DNA from: Paratinospora sagittata
Taxonomy: Eukaryota; Streptophyta; Magnoliopsida; Ranunculales; Menispermaceae
NCBI GenBank assembly: GCA_035771175.1
Contig: CM069590.1
Location: 60,737,997-60,801,996, forward strand
Reading direction: 5' to 3'
Length of the DNA: 64,000 nucleotides
The notes below the pieces were generated by a model. The model was given only the letters and a program-made list of their open reading frames with translations, did not search any database and was not told the origin of the DNA. Below, piece by piece: positions 1-11,296 of this stretch. The number at the start of each line of letters is the position of its first letter. Position 1 is the stretch's first letter. Position numbers and translations under genes: made by a program.

Positions 1-2960
1 ATTTCGAACAAGGCTAGATGAGTAGTAACAGGCGTTACGCCCCCACCGACGACGTGACACTGGGGGGTTAACCTAACACCAACATCAACGTAACCAAAAC
101 ACATTAATTTATTTATCTTATCATGATGATGTGATAGAGATATTCATAAATAATTCTTGTTTCCATGATCAAGAAATTAAATGCCAACCTCAGGTAGGTA
201 TACGTGAATATCTTCCTCTTGTTCTTATTTTAGAATGTTCTCCTCAATTATCACGAGAATAATACATACATATATTTATATATAATTAATAATCACGATA
301 TCTAAGTTCAGCTTTTCATTTTATTTTAATTATTTTACACTCTCTTTCTTTAAGTCAACTACGTATTAATGCTTTTAGGTCCTCTTCGAATGATCAAGAT
401 ACGTATGATACATCTTTTATACAATTAATAATTAATATTCTTTTATAAAATAAATAAATAAATAGCCACATAGGATAATGACAGCGCTCAAAAGCCCTCT
501 TACCTAAAATTGATCATTTTCAACGAATAAGGTGGGCAATAATTAAAATTAAATATTAAAGTTAATCAGCAAGTCATCTTGTATACTTGTTGTGTCAGAC
601 TACTTTTCTTTACTAGGACCGACGACCCTGACATGTGAACTGAACTTACGGGCATGATGAAAAATGTCCGCTGAGAATGATGACTTATCTGTGACTTGAA
701 AGTGAAAATTGCCGTAAGGTCAGGGACAATAGCAAGGTAAAGCTAATTCACCTTAGTCATGATCATGATATCCCCAAATGCTTGTGTATATATAAAACAA
801 TATATATATATTTGTGATTTTGTGTGATATATAGCAATAAAAATAGATGGTGCAGTGCAGCCAACAACAAACCATTTTAATTCATTTTTCTGTGGGATGG
901 AAAAAGAGTGATGATGACACGCGTGCTATTCAAGTGGTGGGAATGGGATTGTAACTTTTTGACGAATTATGAGTTGCACCGAATGCGTGATTACTTTGAA
1001 GGAAACGCATCAAATATCATTTATCATCCTTTTTTATTTAATTTAATATATATTTTTTAAAAAGATTGATTTTCATTTATATATATATAATTACTTGACT
1101 AATACTTATAACGATAATAATACGTACTCATAGATATCATATCATGATAGGTTTGAGATTATTTTCTCGTGATTGTTACGTACGTACGTACTATCCATTT
1201 CAATAGTGCAACAACATAACGACGGGTGTTACTACCTTACATGGCTGCACAACAAGCAACATGATATTATACAATTCACTTTCCTTTCAATCCCTCCCCC
1301 CCCAACTTCCAACATTCCTTTGCCATTTCTCTTTTCCTTTCTTCTTTTCAGAATGGCTCGTTCGTCCTTTATACACTTAACGCTTTCAACTTTTCTTCAA
1401 TTATATATCATATGATTCAAATAAATGATAATGATGATGTATAATAGTTGATGTATCATCAAGGTGCTTCAATGTTGGTATTTTAGCCTTAGTCTTATAT
1501 AATTAACCTCTTTAGAGAAATATGAGAAATCCAGATGAGAAAACCTATAAAACTGTTTCCTCACACTTTAGCAAGCACATGCGAATGGGGCCACTGCTGC
1601 CAGCTTCCACATGCACCCTCTTCACCCGTATTTAACGGGTAATTAAAGTGAACTCTCCAATCAACTCCATTCCTTCTCAATTTTGACTAGAGCGACGTTA
1701 TATATGCATTGGGCGTCAACATTATTTTTCAAAGCTGATACCTAATTTTTTTTTAATATTACGGGGACATCCTTAAAACATTTAAAGGTGCTAAGTGTCA
1801 ATATTAAAAAAATAATGTTAACACCTACCTTATATAAAATACTTTTCTTTTGATTATAACACCAAAGGAAAATATTACATCCAAAAATAATTAATGAAAT
1901 AGATTAATTTTTTTTCTTTTTTGACAAAATACAATATTAATATTTAGTTGTATAACCGGCTCTATCACCAGACAACACTCTCAAAAAAGTATTAGGCCTT
2001 TTCTTGATTCATTAAATCCTCTTTGCACAAACTTTATTGATTTATTTTTTTTATTAAGAGCCAAAGGTGGATGACTTGGTCTTGACTATTCTCTTGATGG
2101 TCTAAAGACGTAGAGGATCTGAATTCCTAGTTGATTGGATGGATGATCAACTTAATTATTATAAACGTAGTTCAAATGGGGCGTCCAAAAGCTTAAGATC
2201 GATAGAGATTAAGGTAATTTCGTAGATTAAAGTTAAAATGCCCCATAAAAATGGTAGATCTTTTTTTTTTAGTTGTCTTAGTATTTTTTTTTATAATTGA
2301 TGATGCCTTTGAGAAAAAGTATATAACATTAATTATGATCACCAATATCAATACAATATACAACGCTTATGATTCAAGTCCATCAAATGGTAATAACACT
2401 GTATTTGCGTTCAATACTAGTATTTTAATGACATTTCTCTTTAAAAAAAATGTACTTATATAGTCATTAAATCATATATTACATACATTCCTATGTAAAA
2501 CACAGGTATATTCAATAATTATAATTATATAATACGTACCATATAGATGCATTTTTATAATTACAATAGTATTATCTTCGTTTATAAGTGACAAGAATTC
2601 ATGGTGGAAGTATAGTAGAAATATAAGTTTTGATAAAATATTGAATTAATTACCTGTCTCGGCTTAAAAAATAAAAGAATTGAATAAAAGCGAGGATTGG
2701 AAAGCGACCTTGAATGGCATCACGTGCGAGAAGTAAGCAGATAACGTACACGTGGCCCTCCGAAGATTTTTGAGGACCACGGAGCCCCGTACTACTGAAT
2801 CATAGATATCAAGAATCTATACCAATAATCCAGGGCTCCACACACACACATAAATAACAAAATGCTAGCGTCGCACCGCGTGGGGCGTCTCACCAAGAAC
2901 CAAGTTACTTAGTCAATATAATATATACATAGTCCCTACATTTGACGGTCTGCAGTGCAG
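1..2960. other. intergenic / upstream of KIN-7 kinesin
   Basis: AT-rich DNA with no open frame resembling a protein family. It contains a short inverted-repeat element (1711-1826, listed separately). A TATA-like stretch near 2915-2930 (tataatatatacat) could serve the kinesin promoter, but no transcription start can be fixed from sequence alone. Nothing else was recognised. Confidence 0.6.
1711..1826. mobile_element. short MITE-like inverted-repeat element (copy A)
   Basis: The left arm gcgtcaacattattttt (from about 1713) is the reverse complement, with few mismatches, of the right arm aaaaaaataatgttaacacc (1807-1826). A related sequence with the same arms occurs at about 40035-40128, so this looks like a dispersed non-autonomous DNA element. 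No clear target duplication was identified. Arms and relatedness were judged by eye. Confidence 0.35.
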
Positions 2961-4795
2961 CTTTTGCGTGGGCCCATCGTGTGTTCCTTCGTTTCTAATT
3001 TCATCGCTACGTGACCCCACCGATCCTTCGGCTGGACGAGAAAGACGATCAACCGATTTCCCCTACACAACTCAATCCGGTGGCAATATCGTAGATTCGG
3101 AGATAAGGAACGGACAAAAGAGTCTGTTCAACTACCCTGTTTGGTGTTCGGTTTTCGGTGTTGGGTGTCACCGTGTCAGTTTCTTTTCTTCCTTGTACAG
3201 GGAGTTTGCTTTCTTTAACTTCAAAGGCCGAAATGAGAGAAAGAGAAGAAAAGTAACCTGCAGAAGATGCCGACGCCGTGGCAACTCCGGAACTCGAGAC
3301 CTATCGAAGAAAACAATAATAATAACAAGTAAAAACAAGTTTAAGAAGAAACCCTGACGCTAATTCGTTCATAACAACAAAAATAAAATAAAAATGGAGA
3401 TGATGAAGAACGAGAGCATGCGTATCTGAGCTGTCGAAACGGTTTTTTTTTTCGTTAATTTTGTTCGTTTTTCAACTTGTTTGAAAATTGAAGATCGTGT
3501 TGCAGAGATTTCGGCCGATTTCTCTGCCCTTTTTTGTTTTTTTTTTTTAAAAACCGGTGCCGATCCGTTCCCTCCTTCGCACTTCTCTTTTGCTTTTTCA
3601 ATTTTCGGTTACTTTATGCAGTTAGTACGCTTTCAACTCGTAAAGATCTCTGGTTAAAACTGGTTTTTTTTTTTTGGGGGGGGGGCTGTAATTGTGAGAT
3701 TCAAATTCGTTTCTGAGGCTCGATCTAGTGTAGAGGAAGATGGCTCTGGAATCTGGAGCTGGTTGATGGTAACCAACATCAGAGGTTTCGTAGTTCAAAA
3801 GATGAAAAACTCGCCGTTAGTGACACAGATCAGAAGTTGAAATGAAATAGAACTGAAAAGTAGTCCAAAGTAATGGAGTTTAAAGTCGGATTTTGTAGAG
3901 AGTTTCGTTTTTTTGTATTAAAACCTGGATCCAGGTGCAGTACCGGGAGGAGATAAATTTTGCAATAAATCGGTGCAAATTTCGCAGATTTTACCGTTGG
4001 GACTCCTCGTCATCGAATCCGAGAATCCAGATTTTTCGAAACAGTTTCAAAATATCCATTTTATTAATATGATGTTTATTTCAGTTGAGAAGAAGCATAG
4101 CGGTTTCGGAACAAACGAGTTTACTCAGAACATCTCTCTGCATTTCTGAACGATTCAGTTCAGAATGTGTTCGCGAAGTTCGTATCAAGAGCTCTAAAGC
4201 TCTGCAACAACATTCCAATCAAGCGAAGAGGAAGAAGAAATTGATAAGAAGACAGAGACAAAGACATCGACAGGCTGGAATGCGGGGACCATCACAGAAA
4301 ATTCCAAGCATTATCAGCCATTGAAATTATATTTAAGAAAAACAAAAACTCAAGAAAGCACAAAGTTACTTGATTTCAAAGCATGAGCAGTGGCGATTTC
4401 GGTGAGTTATCTGTTACGACATTCAAACTGTCCCTATCTTGGAGAAAAAAAAAATTACTAAACAAATAAGAAGAAGGAATAAAAATTAAAAGCTATGGCT
4501 TTTTTTTTTTTTTTTTTTTTTCTGGCGAAGGATTGAGACAAATTACTGAACTAATCGCCTTAAATATCACTAATCCATGATTAGCTATTTTTCGCAGAAA
4601 ATGGAGGTGAGGGCAAAGGTGGTATTCTTCAAGGTGTGAGCTCAACGATTCGGTGAACTTTTTCTGGACGGTAAAGTTACAGTTACATTTACAGTTACGA
4701 TTGTTTGAGTTCAGGTTTATATTTGTGTGAGATATCTCTCATAGTGTTGGTTTAATTTAGGTTTCTTCTGTTCTATTGGGTCAGTGTAGGAAGAG
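2961..4795 (+). other. probable 5' leader of the KIN-7 kinesin with leader intron(s)
   Basis: This stretch is GC-richer than the DNA to its left, and the short frames in it resemble no family. The sequence gatttcg/gtgagt at about 4400 is a good donor. An acceptor tgtag lies at about 4790, five bases before the kinesin ATG, which suggests a leader intron ending just upstream of the start codon. Long homopolymers (T then G at 3663-3687, poly-T at about 4500-4521) lie here. The transcription start is unknown. Confidence 0.4.
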
Positions 4796-7700
4796 ATGGG
4801 GGCGACTGCAGGGGATGACTTGTTTGGATTGGAGAATGGACAATTGGCGGCCAGCGTTCAAGGAGAGAAGATTCTTGTGTCTGTGAGGTTGAGGCCTTTG
4901 AATGATAAGGAGATTGCGAGAAATGAAGTATCAGATTGGGAATGCATCAATGACAGTACCATCATTTTCAGAAATAGTCTCTCCGAGCGATCCGCGCATC
5001 CAACTGCATATACATTTGGTAAGGGAGACTTTATCTCTTTGTTCTGGTAGGGTTTTTTTTTTTTTTAGAATTATTAATCTAAATCATTAATCAGCCAATA
5101 TATTTGAATTTGGAATGATGATTCATAAGCTGAATTTTGTGTTTGGTTACTGGCATTTTGTATCTGGAAGAAATTACTGAATTTGAGCTTTCAGTTACCT
5201 TCTTACTGTTAACTTTGATGTTTTGAATTATCTTTCTTGTAGCATGAGTGAAAATGTGCAATATATGTCTATAGCCTAACAACTCCATCTCTTAAGGTTT
5301 ACAACAACATCACAATTATGCAGGTTTTTGTGTGTGTGTGTGTGTGTGTGTTCGTTTAAGTCGATTTTAGAAGTAATTGCTTTTGTTAGGATTTTTCATA
5401 GTTTAAGTTGATTTTTTCTTGAGTTATGTAGAAACTACTCTGATTTCCTTCCTTCTGGTTAATGGTTATGGATAGATAGGGTATTTCAATGTCACTGCAA
5501 CACAAAGCAGGTATATGAGGAAGCAGCAAAGCGAGTTGCTCTTTCAGTGGTCAGTGGAATTAATTGTGAGTATGGCCTTCTTGTTACTTTTTTGATGCAC
5601 TCTTAAGCCTCTAATATTGTTATTAACAAGTAAGTAAAATTCTTGTCTGACAAAACTGTTTATTCAGCAAGCATTTTTGCTTACGGGCAAACAAGCAGTG
5701 GAAAAACATACACCATGACTGGAATTACTGAGTATACGGTAGCAGATATATTTGACTATATCAAGAGGGTAATCAAAATTCTTTTCTCACCCCCTGCAGT
5801 AGGATCGTAAAATTGTGTTGTATTCTTCAAACTTCCACATCTAAACTTGGTTTGTGCTTCTTGTAGCATGAGGAAAGAGCATTTGTTATGAAGTTCTCTG
5901 CTATGGAAATCTACAATGAAGCTGTCAGAGACCTCCTTAGTGCAGAAGCCACTCCACTGAGAGTTCTGGATGATCCAGAGGTAAATATCGTTTAAAGTAG
6001 TTTGATTAATGAGCAAATCTAGCAATTGTAATGATTTCTTTTTTAAACAGCGAGGGACCATTGTGGAGAAACTTACTGAGGAGACACTGAGGGACTGGAA
6101 TCATCTACAGGAGCTCCTTAAAGTGTGTGAAGGTACGGAAGTGTATTAGTTGACCACATTTTCACTTTTCATCAGTGTATTTCCTAATATGTATGGATTG
6201 CATTCTTGCAGCTCAAAGAAAGATAGGTGAGACATTATTGAACGAGACAAGCTCAAGATCTCATCAAATTCTCAGACTGGTGTGTTCTTTATGAATAGAG
6301 AAGTTATTATAAACAATGCTTTGGGTGACAATACTTAAGAACTTTGAAATAACCTTTTTGTTGCACAATGACTTCTACAGACAATTGAAAGTTCTGCTCG
6401 TGAGTTTTTGGGCAAGGACAACTCAAGCACTCTTGCAGCTAGTGTGGTATTGATGAAATACTTTTCTTTTGACATGATGGTTCATGTGTCAATATTTTGT
6501 GACAAGTCATTTTCTGATGCTTCTTGTTTGAAACCAATATGAAATTAGTAAAAGGAAACAGTAAGTCTGGTTGGTTTGTGGACAGAATTTTGTTGATCTG
6601 GCAGGGAGTGAGCGTGCATCTCAGGCCTTATCAGCTGGCACAAGATTGAAAGAAGGTTGTCATATAAATCGCAGTTTGCTCACCCTTGGAACTGTTATTC
6701 GCAAGCTAAGGTTTGCCACTTTCTTTGTTTTTTTTTTTCTTTTTTTTGGTTCATAAGGTTTGCCACTTTCACTATTATATTTTCGAACTAGAAACGAGAG
6801 CTAGAAACAGTTGGTTCTCTAGATCTGGTATGATTTACTTACTGTCAGTAGATTAAAAATTTAAAATCATGGATTGAATTTGATATTTTTCCTTAAGAAT
6901 AATATTGATAGATATGATTTAGCAAGATACGACCACTTGTAATATAACTGAAGACTTGGCACTTGATGGGGCGGACTGCACGAACGTTCATGCTGCGAAC
7001 CTATTACAGTTGCCAAACCAATGCAGAGCTATCCAGAACCTTGAATTTATAAATTTCTTTCTTTGTTTTTTTTCCTTTTTTTTTGTACTTTTCCCTTTCT
7101 CTGTAGATTCTGATGATGTATAGTAATGGTAAAGTTATACTATTGGCTGGTTATAACACTAATCTCTGGGTGTAGCAAGGGAAGAAATGGGCATGTCCCT
7201 TACAGAGATTCTAAGCTTACACGGATACTGCAATCATCCTTGGGAGGTAATGCAAGAACTGCCATCATATGCACACTGAGTCCTGCACGGAGCCATGTTG
7301 AACAATCAAGAAATACTCTACTATTTGCAAGCTGTGCGAAAGAAGTGGCTGTCAATGCGCAGGTCAATGTGGTTATGTCTGACAAGGCATTGGTAAGACA
7401 CTTGCAGAAAGAACTGGCCAGGCTGGAGAATGAGTTGAGAGGTCCAGTACCAACTCTTGGGACGTCTGACTTAGCAGTATTATTGAGAGAGAGGGATCGT
7501 CAGATTGAGAAGGTTAGAAATAATTTACATGAAACAAGTTCACATGCTTATTCACAAAAGAATGGAGGTATCTTTTAGCAATTAATTTGCCTATAAAAGA
7601 ATTCATACCTCCCTTGCTGAGATAGTTAAGTGTGAAGATATAAAGTTCATTTGGTTAAACTAGATCTAAAAAAGGCTAAAGAGATTGGTTGTTTTGTTTC

Positions 7701-10316
7701 TTAAGAAACGATATGATTTGCTGAATCATCAAATTATTGAAGCTTCATGGAAATCTGACCTACATGGTTCATTCTTTTGGACCTGGTGGATTCATTTGAC
7801 TTTGCAACTCAGTAACTCTGAAAATATGATTGACTTATTTTGATCATGATATAACTCATTTTTCTTTCCTTTCCCACTTTAAACATGAGCCATGTTTTCA
7901 GTATTTAAAACATTTGTTTACCATTCTTGTGCAGATGGAGAAAGAGATAAAGGAGCTAACACGGCAACGAGATCTTGCTCAATCTCGGCTCGAGGATTTG
8001 TTGCAGGCGGTTGGAGATGATCAAGCATCAAGACAATGGGTAAATGCTGTCTGCTATTTTGTCTGGATCCATTTCAAATTTATGACTGTTCTTTGAGGCT
8101 AAATTCCTGTTCATTTTCCTCTTTCAGGCAGAGTTCGATCAACCTCCTAAGTCCTGTGTGACAAGGACCTGGGAGGAAGATGAAAATTCAATGTCAGAGT
8201 TCTCCGTTGTGGGTGGTTGTCAATCTTCAGATTTTGGTGCTACAAGATTCAACTCATCTCAGTATCCTAATGGTCATGGTGAGAATTCCAATGGGCAGTA
8301 TCTAGTATCTAGAGCTTCCAAAAGACATAGAAGATCATTTTTCTTTCTGATACCACATCTCTATTATGCTCATCCTGTAATTCTAAGTTTGCAAGTTGTG
8401 ATTCATCTAAAGGTTTGGAGGAGAATGCGCGAGGCACTACAGAAGATTTTGAGGACCTCTGCAAGGAAGTTCGATGTATTGAGATGGAAGAATCTAGCAC
8501 AAATAAAAATCTTGACTTTGCAAATGCAGAAAGTGAAGAGATTGTGTCATCAGCATTTAGTGGAAATGGAGATGTAAATAATCAGGAACATGCAGCGTCC
8601 CAACATAAGGGAGTTGAATCAGTTCATGCCTCTGCAGATTTTACTTACAGTGAATTGGAGCAGAAACTTAAGAATATGCAAAAGACCATTGATCTTCTTA
8701 CGAAGCCATACCCTGATGAACCATCTCCATGGACACTGGCAGCAGAGTTTTCTAGCCCTAGAAACTTGAAGTTGACAAGAAGCAGAAGTTGTAGAGCAAC
8801 CCTTGAGACCAATATATGTTCTCCTCAGTCTAAGGTAGATCAAAATGAGTATACTCCACCAAATGAGTTTGAGAAAGAATTCCCTGGAAGACCCAAAGGC
8901 TTTAAGAGAAAACTTCCAGCATTGAATTATGGTGCCAATGTTGAGAGGTCTACCCAAGAAGACTCTCAAACTTCTGAACAGACTGTGTCTGAGGATGAGC
9001 TAGGAGAGAACTTGAAGACCTCAGCCTCAGGCGAAGAAGATGTGGTTAGCATCGGTTCTTTTGTTGCAGGACTGAAGGAGATGGCCAAGCTAGAGTATGA
9101 GAAACAACTTAATGATGACCAGGTAAGAACATAATGTCTCCTACAACCACTTCTTCAGTTGTCTAGTTTTTGCCCACATCTACTATTTATATAAGGATTT
9201 CTTATGAAGCTCTCAAAGTTTCAAATTTGAGAAAGTCTTGATAATCCCATGCCATGGATGGTGTTTTGACCAGGTCTACCCCATTTCAGGACTGGTTAAA
9301 AACCCAATATATATATATGTTTTTGAATGATATGGAAACAACACAATCAGGATAATGTTAAGGTTTGGTGCAGCTGGTGCTAGAATCTCCAGTGGATTGG
9401 ATAATGATTTAGGTTTAGTTGTTTGTGGCAGTCATGTTTATCATGCATTTGGTAGATGATTGATAATGACTGAATATAATGATAAGATGAGTGCAAAGTA
9501 GATGATTATTTCTTATATATAGAAATTGGAGAGCTGATCTTGTTTTTTCAATTGTTCATTACTAAAAATGAAATTTATTTATGATATAGGACCAGGAAGT
9601 AGAATCAAAGAGGAGTGAAACTGGAAAAACTGTTAAAGACGTGGGCTTGGATCCCGTACAAGACACACTGGACTCTCCTTCAAGTTGGCACTTGGAGTTC
9701 AAAAGACAGCAGATGGAGATCATTGAACTTTGGCACAATTGCAATGTCTCATTGGTCCACAGGACCTACTTCTTCCTGCTCTTCAAAGGTGATCCTACAG
9801 ATAGGATTTACATGGAGGTAGAACTCAGGAGACTATGCTTTCTCAAAGATGCATTTTCTCAGAGAAATCTCAATAAACTGGCTGTGGAATATGGCCATGC
9901 GGTCACATCTGCTTCCAGGTACAATCTTATTCTCTTTCCCAAAACTGTTCTATTTTTCATGTACAATCTCTTTCTGATCTTTGAAGACATGCAGCATGAG
10001 GGCACTTTCTCACGAAAGGAAGATGCTTTGCCGAAGAATGCAAAAGAGGCTCTCAGAGGAGGAGAGAGAGAGCCTCTATGAGAAATGGGGTATTGGGTTG
10101 GACAAAAAGCGAAGGAGGCTGCAGCTGTCCTACCGCCTTTGGACAGATACAAAAGACATGGACCATATTATGGAGAGCGCTGCTCTTATTGCAAAGCTGG
10201 TTGGTCTTCTTAAGCCAGGGCAGGCTCTTAAGGAGATGTTTGGCCTTAGTTTCACACCCCAGTCTTCTAGTCGGAGATTCCATGGGTGGAAGTATAATCT
10301 GTCATCTCTCTTGTAA
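4796..10316 (+). CDS. kinesin-like protein, KIN-7 subfamily (NACK-type)
   Basis: Plus-end microtubule motor of the plant KIN-7 (NACK) group; members act in phragmoplast and cytokinesis or other microtubule functions. Exons: 4796-5018, 5476-5565, 5668-5768, 5867-5980, 6051-6132, 6212-6279, 6381-6446, 6586-6710, 7176-7512, 7935-8039, 8128-8278, 8413-9122, 9590-9918, 9995-10316, all in phase, giving about 940 residues. The N-terminal motor domain begins near residue 24 and shows the P-loop GQTSSGKT (111-118), switch I NETSSRSH (214-221) and switch II DLAGSE (252-257). A coiled-coil/acidic middle follows, then a conserved C-terminal domain from about residue 750 (the NACK-binding/DUF3490 type, with MEVELRRL). 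The ATG at 4796 begins MGATAG, as in the family. Oddity: without a 134-bp intron at 8279-8412 the exon is frameshifted (see findings). It is convergent with ARC6. I am sure of the subfamily, less so of the Arabidopsis counterpart (At2g21300/At5g42490 type). Confidence 0.92.
5329..5351. repeat. (TG)n microsatellite in KIN-7 intron 1
   Basis: About eleven TG units inside the first coding intron of the kinesin gene. No function inferred. Confidence 0.9.
8299..8312 (+). repeat. 7-bp tandem duplication (TATCTAG x2) in KIN-7
   Basis: TATCTAG is repeated exactly at 8299-8305 and 8306-8312. Removing one copy, and one T from the five-T run at 8338-8342, joins the upstream frame to the downstream frame through family-like acidic sequence. 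Both changes lie inside the predicted 134-bp intron 8279-8412. Confidence 0.8.
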
Positions 10317-11296
10317 GCTTGTACCTTGCATGCCATGTAGAATTGTTACTGATTGATTACACATGTTTGGACCATTCCTCTTTTACTGTGAGAATTCATA
10401 CTGATTCCACATTTCTGATTCTTGTGATTTTGGCAGAGCTATAGGAAGGCTAGTAGATTTGCCTAGGTTATTGATAATTTGATTGTAATGTTGTTGGAAG
10501 CTGTTTCTGTATCCTTGATCATATATAAGAAGAGACATTGTTCTTACCATACTTGATATTGCTTTGCCCTTGCTCTGTTAATGGTGAAGAATATAATATT
10601 GCAAGAACGGTTTGTAAATCATCAAGAATTTTCAAGGATACAAACTGAGACAGATCTTCATGATTTGAGGTAATTTAAAGGTGTTGAATTGTTGCAATTT
10701 GAATTATACTGCTTGAGTAAACAAAGAATAATGCACATACATGAAATGTAATTAGACACAATCAAAGATTGTCATGTGCACAGGAGCAATATAAAGAGAA
10801 ATCAGTAAAAGAGTCGAGTTTGTATAAGTTAGGCCTCAAACCATCAAACTTAAAAGCATTGTCCTGTTGGAAGAGCCCTCAATGTTTCTGGCTAGAGGTT
10901 CAAATCCTTTGACTGGAAGTTGAATACCTAAATCTATGGTTACTTGGGATATAGAATGGATATATTAACTTTCTGTTTAGCCAATGAAGTATCACTCAGT
11001 CTAATCACACGATGCAATGGCTTCAAACCAAAGCCACTTCCGTCATCTATGCTCCAAATTGTACTGAACCAAACCAATCAGACAATCACATCATTCTGCA
11101 TTTTTCTCAAAAGTTCTTTGGTTCCATCAAAAAACAAATTCATCTGAGCAATTTATCTTTTTATACGGATTGTGACAAAATTCTTTGGTATGATTACCAA
11201 ACAATGTTTGATTGAGGACAATAATCGAATACATTCAGTATTTACAAAGAAGGTACAACAGAAAGGCGGTAAAGAGACCCTTCAACCAAAAACAGA
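10317..11296. other. convergent intergenic region, KIN-7 / ARC6 3' ends
   Basis: Holds the 3' untranslated regions of two convergent genes. A tRNA-like B-box sequence (aggttcaaatcc, about 10898-10909) is present but without a convincing A box or tail, so I do not call a SINE. Nothing else was recognised. Confidence 0.6.

Noticed and set aside
2968..3357. 129-codon open frame upstream of the kinesin
   Set aside because: Low-complexity basic composition, no family resemblance, located in the probable leader/promoter of the kinesin.
8158..8577. Open frame continuing straight through 8278 to a stop at 8577
   Set aside because: It gives non-family sequence after residue 494 or so and loses the conserved C-terminal domain; the 134-bp intron model restores family sequence. 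Retained as a possible truncated isoform only.
10860..10920. Possible SINE between KIN-7 and ARC6 (B-box-like aggttcaaatcc)
   Set aside because: No convincing A box at tRNA spacing, no tail and no target duplication.
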